A stretch of 44,101 bases of DNA from Lysobacteraceae bacterium (GCA_021604725.1 BQJN01000032.1:1-44101), one strand, 5' to 3'; shown: positions 9,971-18,904, numbered from the stretch's first letter. The notes: generated by a model not told the origin, from the sequence alone. Program-made: numbers and translations.

Positions 9971-10046
9971 AAATTCAGGGGTAGCGCGCCTTTTGGTGCG
10001 GTGCTCGAAGGGGAGCTGCGGAGCAGCTTCAAACCAGTTTAAGTGC

Positions 10047-10121
10047 TGGGACGTCGCCAAGTGGTAAGGCACCGGGTTTTGATCCCGGCATGCGCAGGTT
10101 CGAACCCTGCCGTCCCAGCCA
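10047..10121 (+). tRNA. tRNA-Gln (anticodon TTG)
   Basis: A 75-nt cloverleaf. The acceptor arm TGGGACG (10047-10053) pairs with CGTCCCA (10111-10117), with G as discriminator and an encoded CCA end. The anticodon stem CCGGG/CCCGG encloses the loop TTTTGAT, with TTG at 10079-10081. The T arm contains GGTTCGAACC. Placement between ispE and prs is a conserved gammaproteobacterial arrangement. Confidence 0.97.
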
Positions 10122-10161
10122 ATTTCTTTCTTTAGAATTGCTCCGACTGGGGAAGCGGCGA

Positions 10162-11118
10162 ATGTCTGACGGCGGCATCATGATTTTCTCGGGCAACGCT
10201 AATCGCCCTTTGGCGCAAGCGATTGCCAGTGGCCTCAACCTGCCCCTGGGCAAAGCCAATGTCGGAATGTTCTCTGACGGTGAAGTGGCCGTTGAGATCA
10301 TGGAAAACGTTCGCGGACAGGAAGTCTTCCTGATCCAGCCTACGTGCAAGCCAACGGCTGACAACTTTATGGAGTTGTTGGTGATGGTCGATGCGTTAAA
10401 AAGGGCATCGGCAGCGCGCGTTACGACGGTGATTCCATATTTCGGCTACGCGCGTCAAGACCGGCGACCGCGCTCAGCGCGAGTGCCAATTACCGCCAAG
10501 GTGGCGGCGAAGATGATCGGCGCAGTTGGAACCGACCGTGTGTTGACGGTTGATCTGCATGCCGATCAGATCCAGGGCTTTTTTGATGTGCCGCTGGACA
10601 ACGTTTACGCGTCACCGCTGTTGCTGGCTGATATCTGGCGACAGGTGTCGTCGGAAGACCTGATCGTGGTTTCACCGGATGTCGGTGGTGTGGTTCGAGC
10701 CAGAGCGATTGCGAAACGCCTGGATGATGCCGACCTTGCCATCATCGATAAACGTCGGCCGCGGGCCAACGAATCGACGGTGATGAATATCATCGGGCAG
10801 GTGCAGGACAAGACTTGTGTCATCGTCGACGATATGGTCGACACGGCCGGAACCCTGTGCAAGGCTGCAGTGGCGTTGAAAGAGCACGGTGCCAAACGCG
10901 TACTGGCCTACTGCGTTCACCCGGTTTTGTCCGGCGCGGCGCTGGATAACATTGAAGCCTCATCGCTGGATGAGTTGGTTGTAACAGATACGATCCCGCT
11001 GACAGAGCGGGCGGCCGCGTGTGCCAAGATTCGGCAACTGAGTGTTGCCCAGATGCTGGCTGAAACCATTCGCCGCATCGCATTCGACGAGTCAGTCAGT
11101 TCGCTGTACGTCGATTAG
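10162..11118 (+). CDS. prs: Ribose-phosphate pyrophosphokinase (PRPP synthase)
   Basis: 318 residues from the ATG at 10162, preceded by GGGGAAG. Makes PRPP from ribose-5-phosphate and ATP for nucleotide, His and Trp synthesis. Motifs are [24 protein letters not shown], the ATP-loop region YARQDRR followed by SARVPITAK, the flexible-loop [11 protein letters not shown], and the PRPP-binding [13 protein letters not shown]. The frame stays open back into the tRNA, but the upstream part is not coding by family length. It is followed by a strong intrinsic terminator. Confidence 0.97.
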   Translation: MSDGGIMIFSGNANRPLAQAIASGLNLPLGKANVGMFSDGEVAVEIMENVRGQEVFLIQPTCKPTADNFMELLVMVDALKRASAARVTTVIPYFGYARQDRRPRSARVPITAKVAAKMIGAVGTDRVLTVDLHADQIQGFFDVPLDNVYASPLLLADIWRQVSSEDLIVVSPDVGGVVRARAIAKRLDDADLAIIDKRRPRANESTVMNIIGQVQDKTCVIVDDMVDTAGTLCKAAVALKEHGAKRVLAYCVHPVLSGAALDNIEASSLDELVVTDTIPLTERAAACAKIRQLSVAQMLAETIRRIAFDESVSSLYVD

Positions 11119-11144
11119 AGAATTTATTCCTGCCTTATTTTTCG

Positions 11145-11187
11145 GTGGGATGTACGTCCCACACTTGGTCGCGAGTGTGGGTTTTTG
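11145..11187. terminator. Intrinsic terminator after prs, with an overlapping alternative hairpin
   Basis: A perfect 8-bp stem CCCACACT (11158-11165) / AGTGTGGG (11174-11181) is followed by TTTTTG. An upstream hairpin GTGGGA (11145-11150) / TCCCAC (11157-11162) uses part of the terminator's 5' arm, so the two cannot form together. Both lie in the + strand transcript between prs and rplY. Confidence 0.8.
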
Positions 11188-11238
11188 TTAGCACAATCAA
11201 AAGGTTGTGCTGTTTTTGTTAGTAAATAGGTGATTGAT

Positions 11239-11907
11239 ATGGCTAAATTTGCCATTCCTGCCAGCCTGCGAGAAGATCAGGGGAAAGGTGCGAGCCGCCG
11301 CCTGCGTCATCGCGGAATGCTGCCCGCCGTTGTCTACGGTGGTGACCGTAAGCCGGCATCCATTGAAATTGAGCATCGTGTAGCCGCCAAGGCTGCAGAA
11401 GATGAAGCGTTCTACACATCGATTATTGACCTGGTGGTTGATGACAAGCGTCGCCAGCGTGTGGTTTTGCGTGATATGCAGCGCCACCCGTTCAAGGCGC
11501 AGATCATGCACATGGATTTCATGCGCATTTCTGACGACGAGAAGCTGACCATGCACGTGCCGCTGCACTTCACCAACGAAAGCAGCTCACCGGCCGGCAA
11601 GAAGTCAGGTGTGGTGATTTCTCACTTGATCAGCGATGTTGAAATCCTGTGTCTGCCGAAGGATCTGCCTGAGTTCATCGAGGTTGACCTGAGCGACATG
11701 GATGTGGGCAACATCATCCATCTGTCGGAAATCAAGCTGCCGGAAGGCGTTGAGATTCCGTCGCTGCAAATCGAAGACGCTGATGATTCAGCGGTCGTTA
11801 TGGCGCAGCACGTTACCGTGGTCAGTGAGACTGAAGAAACTGAAGACGGCGACGACGAGGCTGCAGGTGCTGAGGACGAGGCACCGGCTGAAGATCAGGA
11901 CGACTGA
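11239..11907 (+). CDS. rplY: 50S ribosomal protein L25, long Ctc form
   Basis: 222 residues. L25/Ctc binds 5S rRNA in the large subunit. The N-terminal L25 domain has the usual KGASRRLRHRGMLPAVVYGG, then HMDFMRI and VPLHF. The C-terminal Ctc beta domain ends VEIPSLQIEDADDSAVV. A highly acidic tail of about 30 residues (E/D-rich) closes the protein. An in-frame GTG at 11230 exists, but the ATG at 11239 is chosen: AGGTG at 11228-11232 is at correct spacing and MAKF is the usual N-terminus. A terminator follows. Confidence 0.96.
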   Translation: MAKFAIPASLREDQGKGASRRLRHRGMLPAVVYGGDRKPASIEIEHRVAAKAAEDEAFYTSIIDLVVDDKRRQRVVLRDMQRHPFKAQIMHMDFMRISDDEKLTMHVPLHFTNESSSPAGKKSGVVISHLISDVEILCLPKDLPEFIEVDLSDMDVGNIIHLSEIKLPEGVEIPSLQIEDADDSAVVMAQHVTVVSETEETEDGDDEAAGAEDEAPAEDQDD

Positions 11908-11915
11908 TCAGCCGC

Positions 11916-11955
11916 AACCTGAGCAGGCTGATGTCGGCTCAGGTTTTGCTTTTGA
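11916..11955 (+). terminator. Probable intrinsic terminator between rplY and pth
   Basis: A 9-bp stem AACCTGAGC (11916-11924) / GCTCAGGTT (11937-11945) with a 12-nt loop is followed by a T-rich stretch, TTGCTTTT. pth starts 18 bp later, so some read-through or a promoter inside rplY is likely. Confidence 0.7.
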
Positions 11956-11963
11956 GGTGTTAA

Positions 11964-12548
11964 ATGTCACAGCCGATTCGATTGATCGTTGGGCTGGGCA
12001 ACCCTCGTTCGAAGTATGACCAAACCCGGCACAATGCCGGGTTTTGGTTTTTGGATGCGGTGTGCCGAGCGCTGAATGTGCAAATGGCCAGTGACAAGCG
12101 GCTTGGCGGGTCGCTTGGGCGGGTGCGCATGGGCGACACCGAGCTGCGTCTGTTTGAGCCGGCCACGTTCATGAATGAGAGTGGGCTGCCAGTCGGACGC
12201 GTCGTTCGTTATTACCAAATTCCACCCGAACAAGTTCTGGTTGCCTATGACGAGCTGGACTTGGATGCGGGTGTGGCCCGATTGAAATTCGATGGTGGGC
12301 ATGGTGGTCACAATGGCATGAGAGATGTGATTTCTCATATCGGCACCAGGCAGTTTTGGCGTTTGCGCATCGGTATCGGCCACCCCGGTGCCGCCAACAA
12401 AGTGGTCAATTACGTTCTGTCCAAACCGTCTGTCGACGATCGCGTGGGCATAGAACGGGTTATTGATGATTCAGTTGATCAACTACAGTTGTTGCTTGAT
12501 GGCCAACAGGAAAAGGCCATGCAGCGACTGCATACAGTGAAAAATTAA
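11964..12548 (+). CDS. pth: Peptidyl-tRNA hydrolase
   Basis: 194 residues, normal for bacterial Pth, which recycles peptidyl-tRNA released by drop-off. Signature residues are visible: VGLGNP, then [10 protein letters not shown] with the catalytic His, FMNESG with the substrate-binding Asn, YDELDL with the conserved Asp, and [18 protein letters not shown] ribosome-binding site precedes the ATG. The stop lies 2 bp before the ychF start, so the two are probably translated together, as in many gammaproteobacteria. Confidence 0.97.
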   Translation: MSQPIRLIVGLGNPRSKYDQTRHNAGFWFLDAVCRALNVQMASDKRLGGSLGRVRMGDTELRLFEPATFMNESGLPVGRVVRYYQIPPEQVLVAYDELDLDAGVARLKFDGGHGGHNGMRDVISHIGTRQFWRLRIGIGHPGAANKVVNYVLSKPSVDDRVGIERVIDDSVDQLQLLLDGQQEKAMQRLHTVKN

Positions 12549-12550
12549 GC

Positions 12551-13642
12551 ATGGGTTTCAAGTGCGGTATCGTTGGCTTGCCCAACGTCGGAAAGTCAAC
12601 ATTGTTCAATGCGTTAACCCAGTCGGGTATCGGCGCAGAAAACTACCCCTTTTGCACCATCGATCCCAATGTGGGCATCGTAGCGGTTCCAGACCCGCGT
12701 CTGGAGCAATTGGCAGCGATCGTCAACCCACAACGGGTGGTGCCCACGGCGATGGAGTTTGTCGATATCGCAGGGCTGGTTGCCGGTGCCGCGCAAGGCG
12801 AGGGATTGGGCAACAAGTTCCTGGCCCATATTCGAGAAACCGATGCCATTGCCCATGTTGTGCGGTGTTTTGAAGACGACGACATCGTGCATGTGGCCGG
12901 TCGCGTCAATCCCGGGGATGATATCGATGTTATCGACACCGAATTGGCACTGGCCGACCTTGAGTCAGTGGAGCGTTCGCTTGATCGCTCTCGACGAGTG
13001 GCCAAGTCGGGCGTCGCCGACGCCAAGGTGCGTGTTGCCTTGCTGGAACGCCTGGTCTCGCACCTGTCCGATGGTCAGCCGGTTCGCTCCATGGCGCTGG
13101 ACAGCAAAGAGCGTGCGGCACTGAAGGAGTTCCACCTGATCACCGCTAAACCTGTGATGTACGTGGCCAACGTCGCCGATGATGGTTTTGACAACAACCC
13201 CATGTTGGATGCTGTTCGCGAACGGGCGGCCAACGAAAACGCAGTTGTGGTGGCGGTGTGTGGTGCCATTGAATCGGAAATCGCCGAACTAGAAGCGGAA
13301 GAGCGGGCCGAATTCCTGTCTGACCTGGGGTTGCAAGAATCAGGCCTGGATCGCGTGATTCGAGCCGGTTATGAGCTGCTTGGCTTGTTGACCTATTTCA
13401 CAGCTGGTGAGAAGGAAGTGCGGGCCTGGACCGTACGTGGCGGCTCAACCGCGCCACAGGCGGCCGGTGTCATTCATACCGACTTTGAGCGCGGCTTCAT
13501 TCGCGCCGAGGTCACCGCGTTTGATGACTATATCGCCTGCAATGGCGAGCAAGGTGCCAAGGCCGCCGGCAAGCTACGGCTGGAAGGCAAGGATTACATT
13601 GTGGTCGAAGGCGACGTCATGCATTTTCGCTTCAACGTCTGA
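12551..13642 (+). CDS. ychF: Ribosome-associated ATPase YchF
   Basis: 363 residues, an Obg-family P-loop protein with a C-terminal TGS domain. It carries the P-loop GLPNVGKST, a switch region [22 protein letters not shown], and ANVADD in place of the G4 NKxD, the change that gives YchF its ATP preference. The C-terminus has [20 protein letters not shown] and ends DVMHFRFNV, both typical. It is linked to translation and stress response in known bacteria. It converges on lepB. Confidence 0.97.
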   Translation: MGFKCGIVGLPNVGKSTLFNALTQSGIGAENYPFCTIDPNVGIVAVPDPRLEQLAAIVNPQRVVPTAMEFVDIAGLVAGAAQGEGLGNKFLAHIRETDAIAHVVRCFEDDDIVHVAGRVNPGDDIDVIDTELALADLESVERSLDRSRRVAKSGVADAKVRVALLERLVSHLSDGQPVRSMALDSKERAALKEFHLITAKPVMYVANVADDGFDNNPMLDAVRERAANENAVVVAVCGAIESEIAELEAEERAEFLSDLGLQESGLDRVIRAGYELLGLLTYFTAGEKEVRAWTVRGGSTAPQAAGVIHTDFERGFIRAEVTAFDDYIACNGEQGAKAAGKLRLEGKDYIVVEGDVMHFRFNV

Positions 13643-13686
13643 ATTGCGGCTCGCGTCCGCGATTGCGCCCAGTGGAACCCATTTCT

Positions 13687-14388
13687 TCAGGGCATTTCGG
13701 AACCAAAGCGGTTCCAGCGCAGGCCGAGTTGGTCGGAGTCAACGGAGGCAATGACGCGCGTCGCGCGGCCTAAAATCAGGTCCCGAGGCACCGGTCCGAA
13801 GAAGCGCGAGTCATGGCTGTTGTTGCGATGATCGCCCATCAGGAAGTACTCGCCGTCCTGTAATGTCACCTTGAATTTAGGGAGTGGCGCTGCTGGCGGG
13901 CCAAACATCACTGGATAGCGCCGCCCAAAGGCCAGTTCTTCTGCCAGTTGATGGCGGGCCAGGTCTCGCTCGCTGACGTATTCGCTGAATTGACTGGCAA
14001 GCTGGCCATGACGGCTGGGCTCGCCGTTGACCGTCAGTGTCTGCCCATTCGACACAATGGTGTCACCGCCGATGGCCAGGACGCGCTTGACGATCCGTTC
14101 ACCGTCCTCCGGCGAGTACGCGACCACAACATCACCGCGTTGCGGGTCTGCCCACTGCGCAATATGGATGGTCGTAAACGGTACCTTGAGGTCGTAGGCG
14201 AGACGGTCCACCCAGATCCAGTCGCCTTCTAAAATGGTTGGCTTCATGGACCCAGTGGGGACATAGTTCCAGTCGGCAACCGCGGATCTGGAGGCCAGAA
14301 TTAGAATCACGATGACAGCGAACTGAAATGGACTCGACTGGCGAATCCTGCGAAGCAACGATGGCTTGGGTTTTGCGTCTCTTGGCAT
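13687..14388 (-). CDS. lepB: Signal peptidase I
   Basis: 233 residues, family S26. One N-terminal membrane anchor (about residues 20-38) is followed by PTGSMKPT with the catalytic Ser47 and ERIVKRV with the general-base Lys101. The conserved GDHRNNSHDSRFFG box lies near the C-terminus. E. coli LepB has two membrane segments, while this one has a single clear segment. It cleaves signal peptides of exported proteins. It stands apart from the usual lepA/rnc genes, so it may be a second signal peptidase copy; this cannot be told from the window. Confidence 0.9.
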   Translation of the reverse strand: MPRDAKPKPSLLRRIRQSSPFQFAVIVILILASRSAVADWNYVPTGSMKPTILEGDWIWVDRLAYDLKVPFTTIHIAQWADPQRGDVVVAYSPEDGERIVKRVLAIGGDTIVSNGQTLTVNGEPSRHGQLASQFSEYVSERDLARHQLAEELAFGRRYPVMFGPPAAPLPKFKVTLQDGEYFLMGDHRNNSHDSRFFGPVPRDLILGRATRVIASVDSDQLGLRWNRFGSEMP

Positions 14389-14509
14389 GCTGTTTCACCG
14401 TTTCAAGATGACACCAATGTGACCGATCGCATTGCGACCAACAAGGGCGAAAAGTCACGAGGCCAGGTCATTCGCTGCCATCCTTGGCATCGAATCAAAT
14501 GACCTCGCC

Positions 14510-16342
14510 TTAGCTTGACTTGTCGGCGATGTATTGGCCCACCAGGTCGCGCAGCAGATGCAGTGGTACCGGCCCGTTCATCAATACCACCTCATGGAAG
14601 TCTCGAATATCGAAACGGTCGCCTAGAGCAGCCCTTGCTTCTTCGCGCAGTCTTAGTATCTCCATCATCCCGACCTTGTAGGCGGTGGCCTGACCTGGCC
14701 AGACGATGTAACGTTCAATTTCGGAGATGACATCGGACTCTGTGATCCCTGTGTTGGTCGACATGTAGTCGATGGCTTGTTCGCGTGTCCAACGTTGGGC
14801 GTGGATACCGGTATCGACGACGAGTCGCACCGCGCGGAACAGTTCGGCCTGCAGTCGACCAAGGTTGTCATAGGGGTCATCCTGAAAGCCCATTTCCCAG
14901 GCGACACGCTCGGAATACAGGGCCCACCCTTCCGAATAGGCGGTGAATCCGGTTTGCTTGCGAAACTCAGGTACGCCCTTCAATTCCCGTTGCGTGGCGA
15001 TCTGGTAGTGATGGCCCGGTACCGCTTCGTGGTAGGCGAGGGTGCGCATGCCGTATTTTGGCGTGGCCTTGATGTCGTAAAGGTTGGCGTAAAAAATGCC
15101 GGGGCGAGAACCGTCCATTGAAGGCCCGTTGTAATAAGCGCCGGATGCGGTTTTCTCTGAAAACTCGGGCACTCGGCGAACTTCTACCGGCGCCTTTGGC
15201 TTGGACTTGAATGCACTATCGAGGCCAGCGTCAATTTCTTCAATCATCGCTGTGTAGTCGGCCAGGATTTGCTCTCGACCTTCGTCAGTATCCGGGTAAT
15301 AGAAACGCTCTTCTTCCGCCAGCTGCGTGATGAGCGCAGAAAAACCCAGCGCAGTGTCATAGCCCTCGGCGGCGAAAATCTCCATCATTTCGCCCTGGAT
15401 TCGGTCGACCTCCGCGCGGCCAACACGATGGATTTCATCGGCAGTCATGTCCGTCGTGGTGGTGACCTGCAACATGTAGTTGTAGAACTCCTCACCATCG
15501 GGAAACTTCCAGACTCCGGCGTCGGTGGTCGACTTTTCGCGAAGTTGCGTGAAGTAGTCAATGTAGTTTTGCCAGGCCGGATAAACCGTAGCGGTGATCT
15601 CTGACCTGGCCTGGTCGAGGAAGGCCATCCGGGTCGCATCATCGAAACCCTCGGCTTCCTGCATTTTGTTGTCAAAGGAGACGTAGAGGACGTTTTCTTC
15701 GGGCGGCTGGTCGATGAAGCCCTGCATGATCTCGACTGACTTGTCGATCACGAAGGTGGGTGGAATGATGCCCATCTGCTCGCTGACCAGCAGGCTTTCC
15801 ATGTTCTGCTCCATCTTGGTGTCGATTTTCGACAGGCGGGCGATATAGTGCTCAGCATCTTCCGGTGTGTTGACCCGGTGAAAGGTATCCAGAAATCTCG
15901 GAATACTCACCTGCAACCCGGATATTTGATTGACCGGGTAACCGTGGTATCGAAACTTCTTTTGTTGCTCGGGATTGCCCAGCAGCTCCATCACAATCTT
16001 CTTTGAAATCAACTCGTTGTGAGACAACTCCTCGTCGCTGTACAAGCGCATGCTGGCCATGATGTCCTGCAGGTACTCAAACTCGCGGTCACCCGCGGCA
16101 ATTGAGTCGTCGTTCCATTCGGCATTGTGACCAGTGATACCGATGGACTCCAGAATGCCCATGCTGGTCAGCTGCTGCGGGCTGTCCAGGACATATTTGA
16201 GGAAGGCTCGGTTGTAGAAATTGTTAGCGTAGAACGGTTTGTCCGCATTCCACTCATGGGCGACGAACCCGCCTCCCAACAGCAAAGCAACGAGCAGGGT
16301 CAGTCCCAGCCACTTGAATGTCTTCTTGATCTTTCCAGCCAT
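14510..16342 (-). CDS. DUF885 family putative metallopeptidase, membrane-anchored
   Basis: 610 residues. An N-terminal hydrophobic segment (about residues 12-28) looks like an uncleaved signal anchor, which would place the body in the periplasm. The DUF885 hallmark HEAVPGHH, containing an HExxH zinc site, is at about residue 436, followed by a GFTAYSEGWALYSE helix with the likely third-ligand Glu. The length matches the family. Members act as peptidases where tested, but most are uncharacterised. A second, distant DUF885 protein is encoded at 25249-27018. Confidence 0.85.
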   Translation of the reverse strand: MAGKIKKTFKWLGLTLLVALLLGGGFVAHEWNADKPFYANNFYNRAFLKYVLDSPQQLTSMGILESIGITGHNAEWNDDSIAAGDREFEYLQDIMASMRLYSDEELSHNELISKKIVMELLGNPEQQKKFRYHGYPVNQISGLQVSIPRFLDTFHRVNTPEDAEHYIARLSKIDTKMEQNMESLLVSEQMGIIPPTFVIDKSVEIMQGFIDQPPEENVLYVSFDNKMQEAEGFDDATRMAFLDQARSEITATVYPAWQNYIDYFTQLREKSTTDAGVWKFPDGEEFYNYMLQVTTTTDMTADEIHRVGRAEVDRIQGEMMEIFAAEGYDTALGFSALITQLAEEERFYYPDTDEGREQILADYTAMIEEIDAGLDSAFKSKPKAPVEVRRVPEFSEKTASGAYYNGPSMDGSRPGIFYANLYDIKATPKYGMRTLAYHEAVPGHHYQIATQRELKGVPEFRKQTGFTAYSEGWALYSERVAWEMGFQDDPYDNLGRLQAELFRAVRLVVDTGIHAQRWTREQAIDYMSTNTGITESDVISEIERYIVWPGQATAYKVGMMEILRLREEARAALGDRFDIRDFHEVVLMNGPVPLHLLRDLVGQYIADKSS

Positions 16343-16364
16343 CTTAACTCACCCTTTTTGCGTA

Positions 16365-16811
16365 TTATTTCAATGGTTTGAGATAACAAACCACGCGTTC
16401 TGTTTCTACAAATCCCATGCACTTGTGTATTGTCTGGCTCAACGTGTTATCCAGTTCAGTATCGCTGGCCAGCTCAAAGTACCCTTTTTCTCGCGCCCAG
16501 GATTCAGCCGCCTGCATCAATGCTTTACCGAGACCCTGACCACGACAGCGCTGATCAACGAACCAACCCTCGACGTATGGTACTTCGGCACTTCGGCTGC
16601 CCTCGGCAAAATTGCGAATATTCAGCTCGATGAAGCCAACAGGCACATCCTGGTCATCGACCGCGATCAATGTCTCAACGATATCGATCGATGTGTCATC
16701 GAAGTACTGCCTCAACTCAGGCAAGTGGTCCTCCGCGCTGTCTGGCCAAAGCTGACTGCGCATCTCTACCCAGCGTGGTAGGTCTGTTTGCCGGGCCGGG
16801 CGGATACTCAT
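16365..16811 (-). CDS. GNAT acetyltransferase resembling aminoglycoside 6'-N-acetyltransferases
   Basis: About 148 residues from the ATG at 16811; an ATG at 16823 is also possible. The fold is GNAT, with acetyl-CoA loop DQRCRGQGLGKALM. The overall pattern matches the AAC(6')-I group: RSQLWPDSAEDHLPEL near the N-terminus, PYVEGWFVD before the CoA loop, then AESWAREKGYFELASDTE and GFVETERVVCYLKPL at the end. In that family these segments shape the aminoglycoside site. This suggests an intrinsic, chromosomal AAC(6')-like enzyme, but activity on aminoglycosides is not implied by sequence alone. It sits downstream of no recognisable mobile element. Confidence 0.75.
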   Translation of the reverse strand: MSIRPARQTDLPRWVEMRSQLWPDSAEDHLPELRQYFDDTSIDIVETLIAVDDQDVPVGFIELNIRNFAEGSRSAEVPYVEGWFVDQRCRGQGLGKALMQAAESWAREKGYFELASDTELDNTLSQTIHKCMGFVETERVVCYLKPLK

Positions 16812-16968
16812 CGTTGACACCATAACGCGGATACTGCGGCAACGTTACACCTCGCAGCGTTCTCAATGTAGGCCTGAAAGTCACGAAACAGCCGGATAGG
16901 CGTCTGTTCGGGTATCATTCGATGCTTTCCAGATCTGGACTGATGACGGAGGCCAAGGAAACCAAGCC

Positions 16969-17529
16969 ATGAGCAAATCGCTGCAAGAACAATTACTGGG
17001 CGCCGGATTGGTCGACGCCAAAAAGGCCAAGAAGATTTCGATTGAGCAACGCAAGGCTAAAAAGCAGCAGCTCAAAGCAAAACAAGTGGTGGTCTCTGAC
17101 GCTCAACGGGCAGCCGAAAAAGCCAAGCGCAAGAAGGCCGAGCGCGACCGAGAATTGAACCGCCGACGCCAACAGGCTGCCGAACAGAAGGCCATCGCAG
17201 CACAAGTGGCACAGTTGGTCGAGCACTACAAACTGGATCGAAGTGGCAAAGACGATGACTTGGTCAGCCACAATTTCAGCGATGGCAACAAGATCAGAAA
17301 ACTGACCATCGTGCGCTCGATGTCCGCAGAGATTGCCCGTGGTCGCTTGTGTATCGTGCGAGTTGGTGATTTGTATGAGGTTGTACCCAAGCCGATCGCT
17401 GACAAAATTCGTAAACGCGATAACGATGCCGTTGTGGTGTACAACGAAAAGTCGAACGAACAAGAAACCTTGTCAGAGGACGACGAGTACTACGCGCAGT
17501 TCAAGATTCCAGACGATTTGATCTGGTAG
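16969..17529 (+). CDS. DUF2058 (YaiL-like) nucleic-acid-associated protein
   Basis: 186 residues. It begins SLQEQLLGAGLVDAKKAKK, the DUF2058 hallmark, followed by a long Lys/Arg/Gln-rich helix (about residues 20-75) likely to form a coiled coil, and a C-terminal domain ending DEYYAQFKIPDDLIW. The ribosome-binding site AAGGAA lies 8 bp before the ATG. Family members are annotated as polynucleotide-associated proteins; the function is not known. It converges on the flavoprotein gene with 7 bp between stops. Confidence 0.88.
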   Translation: MSKSLQEQLLGAGLVDAKKAKKISIEQRKAKKQQLKAKQVVVSDAQRAAEKAKRKKAERDRELNRRRQQAAEQKAIAAQVAQLVEHYKLDRSGKDDDLVSHNFSDGNKIRKLTIVRSMSAEIARGRLCIVRVGDLYEVVPKPIADKIRKRDNDAVVVYNEKSNEQETLSEDDEYYAQFKIPDDLIW

Positions 17530-17536
17530 TACCTGT

Positions 17537-18646
17537 TTAGGCGGCAACCGAACTCAAACGGCGATGCCAGAACGGGTGCTGTGGCCATCGCGTCTCGGCG
17601 TTATAACAGTCGGCCAAATGCTCTCGATAACTGTTTTGAATGCTCCTGATACCTTGTGTGTAGTCAGATAGAGGTGTGGTGTTGCCACGGAGAAAGGCGT
17701 CACAAGCTGCGGCTCCGATTTGGGCGGTATAAAGGGCGTTGAAGAGGCCACGGGAGACGATGGGGTCACAACTGATAGCAGCGTCTCCAATGGCCAGCCA
17801 ACCCGGCCCCGCGCAGGGTTGTGCGTGCGCTGAGTGCGCAGGAGATCGCGCGACCGCGCCACGGACGTGAAACTCGACACGTCGCAGCAGCGCACCGATC
17901 TCCGGCAGTTGGTGTGCATCGTGCATGATCTTTGCTGGATCACTAAGCGACTGGTCAGCAAGGTCGGCATCGGTATGAAACGCCAGCACACGGCTGTCCG
18001 AGGCATCGTGGGCCTTGACCGGTGCTGTGTACCACCAACCTTGCGCTGCCGATTCAACCAGACTAAAACCAGCCGTTGCACTGTCCTCGCCGTTGACTGA
18101 ACCGCGCAGCCATACAGAAATCAGTTGGTCTGCCTTTATGTGACTGGCACCCAAACGGCGTGCCACTGTAGCGTTGCGGCCGCTGGCGTCGATGATGAAG
18201 CGGCAAGATGCATTCATGACCTCGCCTCGGTGTGACACGGAAGCGGACCAGCCCTGATCACACCGCTCCAACAATCGAAGGCGGGCCGGAGTAAAGCACT
18301 GCACGCCATTTCTTTTCGCCTGCGCAAGCAGGTCGCGTTCGAACACCTGTCGATCGAGGTGCCAACCTGGGCCGTTCGGATCGCGCAAGTAGTCCATCTC
18401 GCTGGCCGTGCCGCCCCATACCGCCCGGTTGCCGAGGTAACAGCCGTGTGACACCTCGTCCAACAACTCGATCAAACCTAGTTCGCGCAACAATGGACGC
18501 GCGGCTGGAATAAGTGATTCACCGATTCGCCATTGCGCTTGCTCGATACGATCGACGACGACAACGCTCCAGCTTTTTGCCAGCACACTACTTATTGCTG
18601 CTCCGGCAGGACCTGCACCTACCACCATGATGTCGGCTTTTAACAT
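17537..18646 (-). CDS. FAD-dependent monooxygenase, LodB/GoxB/QhpG type
   Basis: About 369 residues from the ATG at 18646, which has GAGGA about 8 bp upstream; an ATG at 18679 is an alternative. The N-terminal Rossmann motif is VVGAGPAGAA. GESLIPAARPLLRELGL, the AVWGG segment and GPGWHLDRQVFERDLL follow, all typical of tryptophan-halogenase-superfamily flavoproteins that mature LodA/GoxA quinone enzymes or QhpC. The second FAD motif is GWLAIGDAAISCDP. Halogenase-specific features are not obvious. No LodA- or QhpC-like substrate gene is in the window, so either the partner lies elsewhere or the substrate is a small molecule. Confidence 0.8.
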   Translation of the reverse strand: MLKADIMVVGAGPAGAAISSVLAKSWSVVVVDRIEQAQWRIGESLIPAARPLLRELGLIELLDEVSHGCYLGNRAVWGGTASEMDYLRDPNGPGWHLDRQVFERDLLAQAKRNGVQCFTPARLRLLERCDQGWSASVSHRGEVMNASCRFIIDASGRNATVARRLGASHIKADQLISVWLRGSVNGEDSATAGFSLVESAAQGWWYTAPVKAHDASDSRVLAFHTDADLADQSLSDPAKIMHDAHQLPEIGALLRRVEFHVRGAVARSPAHSAHAQPCAGPGWLAIGDAAISCDPIVSRGLFNALYTAQIGAAACDAFLRGNTTPLSDYTQGIRSIQNSYREHLADCYNAETRWPQHPFWHRRLSSVAA

Positions 18647-18704
18647 GTGAACATTCCTCGCATCGCGATCTTTGGACATGCCGATCGCCTTGCCGGGTCA
18701 AAAA

Positions 18705-18725
18705 ATTTAACCCCCCTGATTAAAT
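18705..18725. promoter_or_regulatory. Inverted repeat, possible operator upstream of the flavoprotein gene
   Basis: Arms ATTTAA (18705-18710) and TTAAAT (18720-18725) are separated by a C-rich 9-nt spacer. The site lies 26-80 bp upstream of the two candidate start codons of the minus-strand flavoprotein gene, a position expected for a regulator. No regulator gene is adjacent. Confidence 0.35.
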
Positions 18726-18736
18726 AGTGTGTTGAA

Positions 18737-18889
18737 GGAGCAATTTCTCCACATCGGAGGGTGTTGCAATAGTCCGTCCTGGACTAGCACCAGCATAGAA
18801 CCCGAGAAGCGCGGTTATCGGGTTCCTTACATTTCAATGGCTTAAAGCCCATCGAAATGGGCGACGAGGGTGCATGACGGCGTACGCCG
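18737..18889. other. Hairpin-rich intergenic region
   Basis: Successive inverted repeats are: GGAG/CTCC (18737-18750); TAGTCC/GGACTA (18770-18786) nested in GGTG/CACC (18760-18791); GAACCCGA/TCGGGTTC (18798-18825, 8 bp, 12-nt loop); and CATTTC/GAAATG with inner ATGG/CCAT (18830-18859). The 12-bp palindrome CGGCGTACGCCG (18878-18889) closes the series just before the small membrane-protein gene. It may be a structured leader or a small RNA; no known RNA family is recognised. Confidence 0.45.
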
Positions 18890-18904
18890 CGTTATTCTTC
18901 AAGC

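Noticed and set aside
10014..10028. AGCTGC-gga-GCAGCT hairpin upstream of tRNA-Gln as terminator of ispE
   Set aside because: No T-run follows; it may be structural or chance.
13643..13686. Bidirectional terminator between ychF and lepB
   Set aside because: Only a weak GCGG/CCGC pairing is visible, without a T-run on either strand.
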